DNA from: Spirogloea muscicola
Taxonomy: Eukaryota; Streptophyta; Zygnematophyceae; Spirogloeales; Spirogloeaceae
DNA: 15,330 bases
Direction: 5' to 3'
Assembly (NCBI GenBank): GCA_009602725.1
Contig: WELB01000324.1
Span: 1-15,330, forward strand
In this document: positions 10,924 to 15,330 of the stretch, piece by piece
How positions within the stretch are numbered: position 1 is the stretch's first letter
Layout: each line of letters starts with the position of its first letter
Program-made: the position numbers and the translations under genes
Notes under the pieces: generated by a model
The model's input: the letters and a program-made list of their open reading frames with translations, nothing else
Database searches by the model: none
Told to the model about the DNA's origin: nothing

Positions 10924-11383
10924 CTGGCCCGTGCCCAAGTGCAGCAAGCCAAGCAATCATACTCTCAAGCAAGTGACCGGTCACGCCCATCGTGGGACCC
11001 TGGGTCGGGTTTCCAGTCCAAGTGAAGAGCATGACAGAAGCACCAATGTGGTGCCCAGTGTGCATATAAGTTGGACAGAACGCGGTCATTTGGTTCTCAG
11101 CCAGAAATTAAGCAGCACAAGCCAAAAACTCTACAGGCAGCCTATGTGGTGCCTGAGCCTCCCCCTGCGCTTCCTGTTGTACACGGCCATAGTCAACTGG
11201 AAAGAGACCTGAAATGCCACAGAGGAGGGCTGGAGAGCTGCTCTTCTTGTTCGAGGTGCAGCAATGCTGATGCCCAAATGATTGAATGAGCTTAAGGCTT
11301 TATGTACTTTCATGTGCTACAAGAAGCTGCCTAGACAGCAGGACTGGTGGCTAGTTACTGCCAGTTGCATAGATTCGTGAACA
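10924..11383. other. Tail-to-tail intergenic region
   Basis: This 460-base stretch lies between two convergent genes and must hold both 3' ends. No gene is recognised on either strand. No TGTAA is seen for the plus-strand gene, nor its complement for the minus-strand gene. A perfect 12-base palindrome, GTGACCGGTCAC, lies at 10973-10984. Confidence 0.6.
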
Positions 11384-11891
11384 CTACGGCAAGCCACCAA
11401 AGCCCGCAAGCATGGCTGCGCCGCCAGGCGGCGGCAGCTGGGGCTGCTGAGGAGCCAGCGGGAGGATGCGCACTCCAGAACCTGCAGCACCAGCAGTAGA
11501 AATATACAGATCAGTGGCTACGCTCTTTATCTTGGAGTTGCTTGACATGGAGGACACCGGCAGTGAGTCATATTTGCACACGGGGATGAGGATGACTGGA
11601 CCTGGCTGTGGGTTGCCCAGTTGTGGTCGCAGCTGGCTGCTTTTGGGCGGACCGAGCGTTCTTGGAACGGCCCCCACTGGCGAGGAAGGCCCCAGGCCCC
11701 CGGCCCACATTGCCAATGGCGGTTGCGGAGACGCCTGCTGCTGCGGCGGCAGCTGCGGTTGGTGCTGCTGGTGCTGCTGCTGTGGCAGCAGCAGCGCCGG
11801 CAGGGGAGGGCCGGCCAGTGGGGGTGGCACCTTCTTGTGCGGCTTTGGCAGCTGCTGATGCTTCTTGGGCTTGAGCGCCACCTTGGGCAGG

Positions 11892-11924
<33 letters not shown>

Positions 11925-12048
11925 AGGCCCACAGGAGCCACCGCGGCCCCTGGCACCGGCTGAGCCGGCGGCAGAGGCGGCGGCTGGGCCTGCTGGGGGT
12001 GCAGGCCCTGCTGCGACGACTGCAGCAAAGACGGGGACGAAGGCGGCA

Positions 12049-12080
<32 letters not shown>

Positions 12081-15000
12081 NGCTGCAGCAGCCCGGCCTG
12101 CGCCTGCGCGGCCTTGATGCGGCCCCCCAGCCCCGCGCCGTTCTTCTTCTCCCTGGGCTTCGCCATCTGCGCTGTGCATTGTTGCCATCAGTCAAACTTT
12201 ACAAGGCAATGACCTCGGCCACCACCCAGGGCTTCTAACCATCCATCAGGATAGCCTGGTTAAGCTTCCACAGGCTGCATGCGAGATGCTCTGGTAACAC
12301 TAGCTGCTACTTATATTGTGCCTCTGCTTATTCTTGCACATGCACAACACTCCAGCATATGGTGATGGCTGCATACTGTGCCCCACCTTCTTGCTCTCCT
12401 TGTTTGGCGAAGCCAGAGCAAGGGGTGTGGGCTGCTGCGCAGGCCGAGGGGGCGGCGGTGGCGGCGGCGGCGGCGGCAGCCTGACTGCCTGGGCTGGCCC
12501 AGCTGGCACAGGTGGTGGCGGCAGCACGGCTGTTGCGAGCTGCGCTCCGCTGGCCGCCGCCATGGCCCGCACGCAGGCCTCGCGGAACATTGTGGACAGC
12601 ACACCCCGCATCCGGTGGCTGTGCCGCACGCACTCCAGCTTCACCGCCAGCGGCAGTGGAGCTTCGCAAGCCTTGCAGATTCGTAGATATCAGCAATGGC
12701 TCGGCGCGCCACTAGCGCGAGCACACTGACATCAACTTAGCCAAATCTAGAGCCTTCTCTGGCGAGCACAAGTCATGCTTAGCCATCACGCAGCGACAAG
12801 GTCGATACTGGTAGCAATCAGGGGAGCGAGAGCGAGAGCGTGCCAGGCTGAGCTACAGCTGCTCACCGTAGTGATCCGTGACAAACACCTTGTGACGACT
12901 GGCTGAGTCGCCCACGCCGCGGTACACGATGCCCTCTGGAGAGGCCGCCACAATTGCTGCCTGTCAATGAGCAGCCACAAACAGTAGGGCAGCTGAAGCA
13001 GTCGGCAGCCAATGTGCCAGAGTACGGTGCATCCCAGAGTGGCTCACCCGGCAGGCGAGAGCCGCCAGCAATGAACGCCTCCAAGAGGGCGTCATAGGGG
13101 CGGTGCCGGCCAGGGACTGTGCGCTTGATGGCATCCGAGTGGTACTTGCCTGCGACAGCAGCAGCAAGCACAGGAGTCAAAAAGCACTGCGCAAGTAGAT
13201 GCACATGTGTAAGGTGAGACCCCCAGGTCAGCCAGCCTGGCTTTGGTGCAAGTACAAGTGAATGTAATTTGTAAATAGCAACTGAGCATGGCGCTTGATT
13301 GGGCAGCCTGTGACAGTGAAGGCTGATCAGGCTCGATGATGTCAGCCGGCTATCGATACTCAACACGACAACAAGGGGCCACCTAAGAGCTTGATGCATC
13401 TTTGTGCCACCCACAGGTGAGGGGCCGCCGGCAGTGCGCGCCATTGTGGAGCAGCACGCCACAGAGGAAGTTGAGTTCCTGCGCCGACGGCGGGTTCCGG
13501 GCCCTGCGGGTGCCACGCAGCGGCGGCGGTGGCGTTAGTGCAGGAAGACGGGTGTAAGAGCCACGCATGGAGGGTGCCATATTGTTGAAGGACAATGTGG
13601 CCATCGCCCAGCATCTGCAATGGCAGCGGTACCACAAGGAGTCGAGCAACAGACGGGCGCCAGGAGGGACCAGTGTTGACAGGGGCGCGCAGTGAGGTGC
13701 GCAGAGGTCTTAGCAGCGCACATCTTGATGCGCTTGCGCGGTGAGAGGAGGGCCGCGTCCGCGGCGCTGCCCGGGCTAGGCCAGCCCCGGTCCTCGTGCA
13801 CGAGGCCTGGTGGAACGACAGCGATGCTAAGCATGGGGAACGAGCAGCGCCTGTGGCATCGCAAGCGAGTGATCCACAGCGAGTTGCTTGGCAGGAGCAA
13901 GGGCTGCTTAAAGGATGGGCAGCGACAGCGGACCTCCGCCAGCATCTGCCACTGCGGCGTATTTGCGCGGCCTCCCGATCTTGGCGCCCGCCAGCTGGCT
14001 GACTGCATAGTGGAGCAGCAGAGCAAGCCATTCAGAACTCTTACTGCACTCACGGCCTTCTGGAGAGCGGCTCGCAGCACGGCCGGGGCGAAGAAAGACG
14101 GAGGGCGGAGTACCATCTTGGAGGAGCGGGAACTTGCGCCTGCCCTTCCGCGGCGGCTTCCTTGACGAGGTACCAGCTGCCCGGGGGGCAGATGCAGTGG
14201 CGGCGGCCGTGGCTGCACCTTCAGCGGCTCCGCCGACGGGCACCTGTGCGTCCTCCCTCTCGAAAGCCGTCCCCTTGCACCGTGCTGCAGAAACGAGAAG
14301 TTGGGGCTTCCATAGCTGCGTCGGTGACAGCAACCACCCTCACATCTCGCTGCTGGACACGTCGCCACTTGGGCGGACCCCGATGGCTGTCGGGCCGGAG
14401 CGGCGGAGCTTGCGGGTGGAGGGCGGTGCCTCACCGGCATGCGCGACGTACTGGCTCTCCTTGAGGGGCTTGCGACATGCGTTGCAGATGACCTGCGTCA
14501 ATCGGTCAGTCGGCCAGTCAGGCCATCAGTGAGCGGTCCTACGATGCCATCCACACAGGCCAACGGGCGTCAGAGACTGCTGCGAGCAGCGCGGCAAAAG
14601 TCTTGCAAGTGTGAGGACACGTGCAGAGTCAAGAGGGCCGAGAGGGAAATGGGTCTCACAATGGGGAGCTCGTCCTCCAGCGGCCTGCGGTCGAAGACGT
14701 GCATGTCTGGCAAAACCAAAGCGGCGCAAGAGATACAGGAGGGCTGATCAGAGCAGCCAAGGAAAAATGAAGATAAGCTAAGAAAAGATAAGAGCGAATG
14801 TTTTGCTTTGCTTATTTCCTGATTTCCTTGTAGGACTTATCAACAATACCAGAATTTGCAGTCATATATTATCAGTACGGCCAGTCAGGCTGGGCATCAT
14901 TGCGCTCCAGGCCATGCCGCGACCGCCGCCGGAGCTGCGGCGGGAGCCATGCATGTGGGCTGCCGGCGCCCGCTGCCTGACCTTCCTCCTCCAGCAGGTT

Positions 15001-15105
15001 CGCCTCGTCGGCGTCGCGGATTTCGTCGGCCACCATCCTCAGCGCCAGCTCCTGCTGCGCCAGCTCCTCTGCGGGCGCCGCTGGCGCTCGGCAGCGCCGC
15101 GACAT
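11384..15105 (-). CDS. SGF73: SGF73/ataxin-7 homologue, SAGA deubiquitinase-module anchor, 10 exons
   Basis: Reading leftwards, exons are 15105-14982, 14706-14660, 14492-14435, 14284-14114, 13806-13722, 13503-13415, 13149-13048, 12956-12867, 12661-12387 and 12166-11384. All introns are GT-AG and phases agree, giving 607 aa. The N-terminal zinc finger has Cys60, Cys63, His75 and Cys79 (CX2C-X11-HX3C), in VICNACRKPLKESQYVAHA plus ARC. The SCA7 domain has Cys176, Cys186, Cys192 and His195 (CX9CX5CX2H), in CGVLLHNGAHCRRPLTCKYH, followed by AIKRTVPGRHRPYDALL. In known homologues the first finger binds the Ubp8/Sgf11 deubiquitinase module and SCA7 contacts nucleosomes. Residues about 300-607 are low-complexity Pro, Gln and Ala, with two runs of ten Pro, one run of ten Gln and an MAKPREKKNG start to the last exon. 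ATG 15105 was chosen because it opens an acidic helix-like segment (EELAQQELALRMVADEIRDA) that splices in phase to the finger. Order and spacing of the two zinc motifs make the assignment firm. Exact acceptors of exons 8 and 9 rest on phase. Confidence 0.92.
11894..11923 (-). repeat. Pure (CAG)10 polyglutamine tract in the SGF73/ataxin-7 gene
   Basis: Ten uninterrupted CTG triplets on the plus strand read as ten CAG codons on the coding strand, giving Gln10 between Leu and His. It is a perfect triplet microsatellite in the last exon, within a Pro/Gln-rich tail. Confidence 0.95.
12050..12082 (-). repeat. CCG repeat coding Pro10, with an undetermined base at 12081
   Basis: Ten CCG codons (12079-12050 on the minus strand) follow a codon that contains the single N of the window (12082-12080, read C-N-A). 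That residue could be Pro, Gln, Arg or Leu. The ambiguity sits at the edge of the repeat, so the true repeat length is uncertain. Confidence 0.9.
12447..12476 (-). repeat. Second Pro10 tract in the SGF73/ataxin-7 gene
   Basis: Ten proline codons lie in exon 9, mostly CCG with CCA, CCC and CCT interruptions. This tract is therefore less prone to slippage than the pure repeats of exon 10. Confidence 0.9.
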
Positions 15106-15143
15106 CAAGCGCCGCGGCAAAGGAACGCCGGTGCGGCGGCCAT
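15105..15143 (-). other. Twelve-codon upstream ORF with TGATG overlap at the SGF73 start
   Basis: On the minus strand an ATG at 15143-15141, in a CCATGG context, opens MAAAPAFLCRGA. It ends with TGA at 15107-15105, and the final A of that stop is the first base of the main ATG. This stop-start overlap would fit termination-reinitiation control if the leader contains it. Alternatively, the true mRNA start lies downstream of it. Confidence 0.45.
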
Positions 15144-15330
15144 GGAGGGCGGCGGACTCAGCTCGGCCTTGCCGGCAGCTCGAGGACTGCCGCTACGCAG
15201 GCAGGGGAGAGGGAGCGCCCACCTGGCGAGGCGACGGCGGCGGCGGCGGTGGCGGAGGCGACGGCCTTCTCCACGCCCGAGAGGCGGCCCGACGCGGTGG
15301 CGGCGGCGGGCCTGGCGTGGCCGGCGGCGG
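15144..15330. promoter_or_regulatory. GC-rich 5' flank of SGF73 with CGG repeats at the window edge
   Basis: The region is very GC-rich, with imperfect CGG triplets at about 15233-15262 and 15295-15330. It is most simply the leader and promoter of the minus-strand gene. A plus-strand ATG at 15142 opens a frame rich in Gly and Arg that runs to the window end. A divergent neighbour cannot be excluded, but no family is recognisable. Confidence 0.45.

Noticed and set aside
11527-12238. Three additional long open frames over the last SGF73 exon (one plus, two minus, 205-222 codons)
   Set aside because: They read triplet repeats in other frames, producing poly-Ala, poly-Arg or poly-Leu. The proline/glutamine frame is the one that splices in phase to the zinc-finger exons.
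13535-14440. Minus-strand open frame of 301 codons
   Set aside because: It runs through two introns of SGF73. Only the parts matching exon 5 are in the true frame, and the conserved blocks splice cleanly in phase without it.

Overview
The window is intron-rich eukaryotic nuclear DNA carrying three protein-coding genes. A plant-type ARP2, a plastid-targeted protein with a thylakoid CURT1/CAAD-like domain, short GT-AG introns and GC-rich exons point to a green alga. A trebouxiophyte-like alga is my best guess, but that placement is inference. No bacterial operons, insertion sequences, CRISPR arrays or tRNAs were seen. I built the gene models by hand, by joining conserved protein segments at GT-AG sites with matching codon phase. 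Two of the three models are phase-consistent over their whole length; the plastid gene is less certain at one acceptor and at its 3' end.

Layout. (1) 142-4149, plus strand: actin-related protein 2 of the Arp2/3 complex, 15 exons, 391 aa. (2) 4150-5036: 3' flank of ARP2 and presumed promoter of the next gene. (3) 5037-10923, plus strand: about 20 exons and about 798 aa. It has a chloroplast transit-like N-terminus, a two-helix membrane domain resembling the CAAD/CURT1 family, and then about 450 residues of coiled coil. This is the least familiar gene here. (4) 10924-11383: short tail-to-tail intergenic region. (5) 15105-11384, minus strand: an SGF73/ataxin-7 homologue, the anchor of the SAGA deubiquitinase module, 10 exons and 607 aa. 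It has an N-terminal C2HC zinc finger, a textbook SCA7 zinc-binding domain and a long Pro/Gln-rich tail that includes a pure (CAG)10 tract. (6) 15144-15330: GC-rich flank with CGG repeats.

The three genes act in different compartments: actin nucleation in the cytoplasm, plastid membrane organisation, and chromatin/transcription in the nucleus. I see no functional linkage beyond ordinary eukaryotic neighbourhood. The most notable observations are the CAAD-like/coiled-coil fusion, its run of interchangeable phase-0 exons, and the polyglutamine tract in an algal ataxin-7 homologue.
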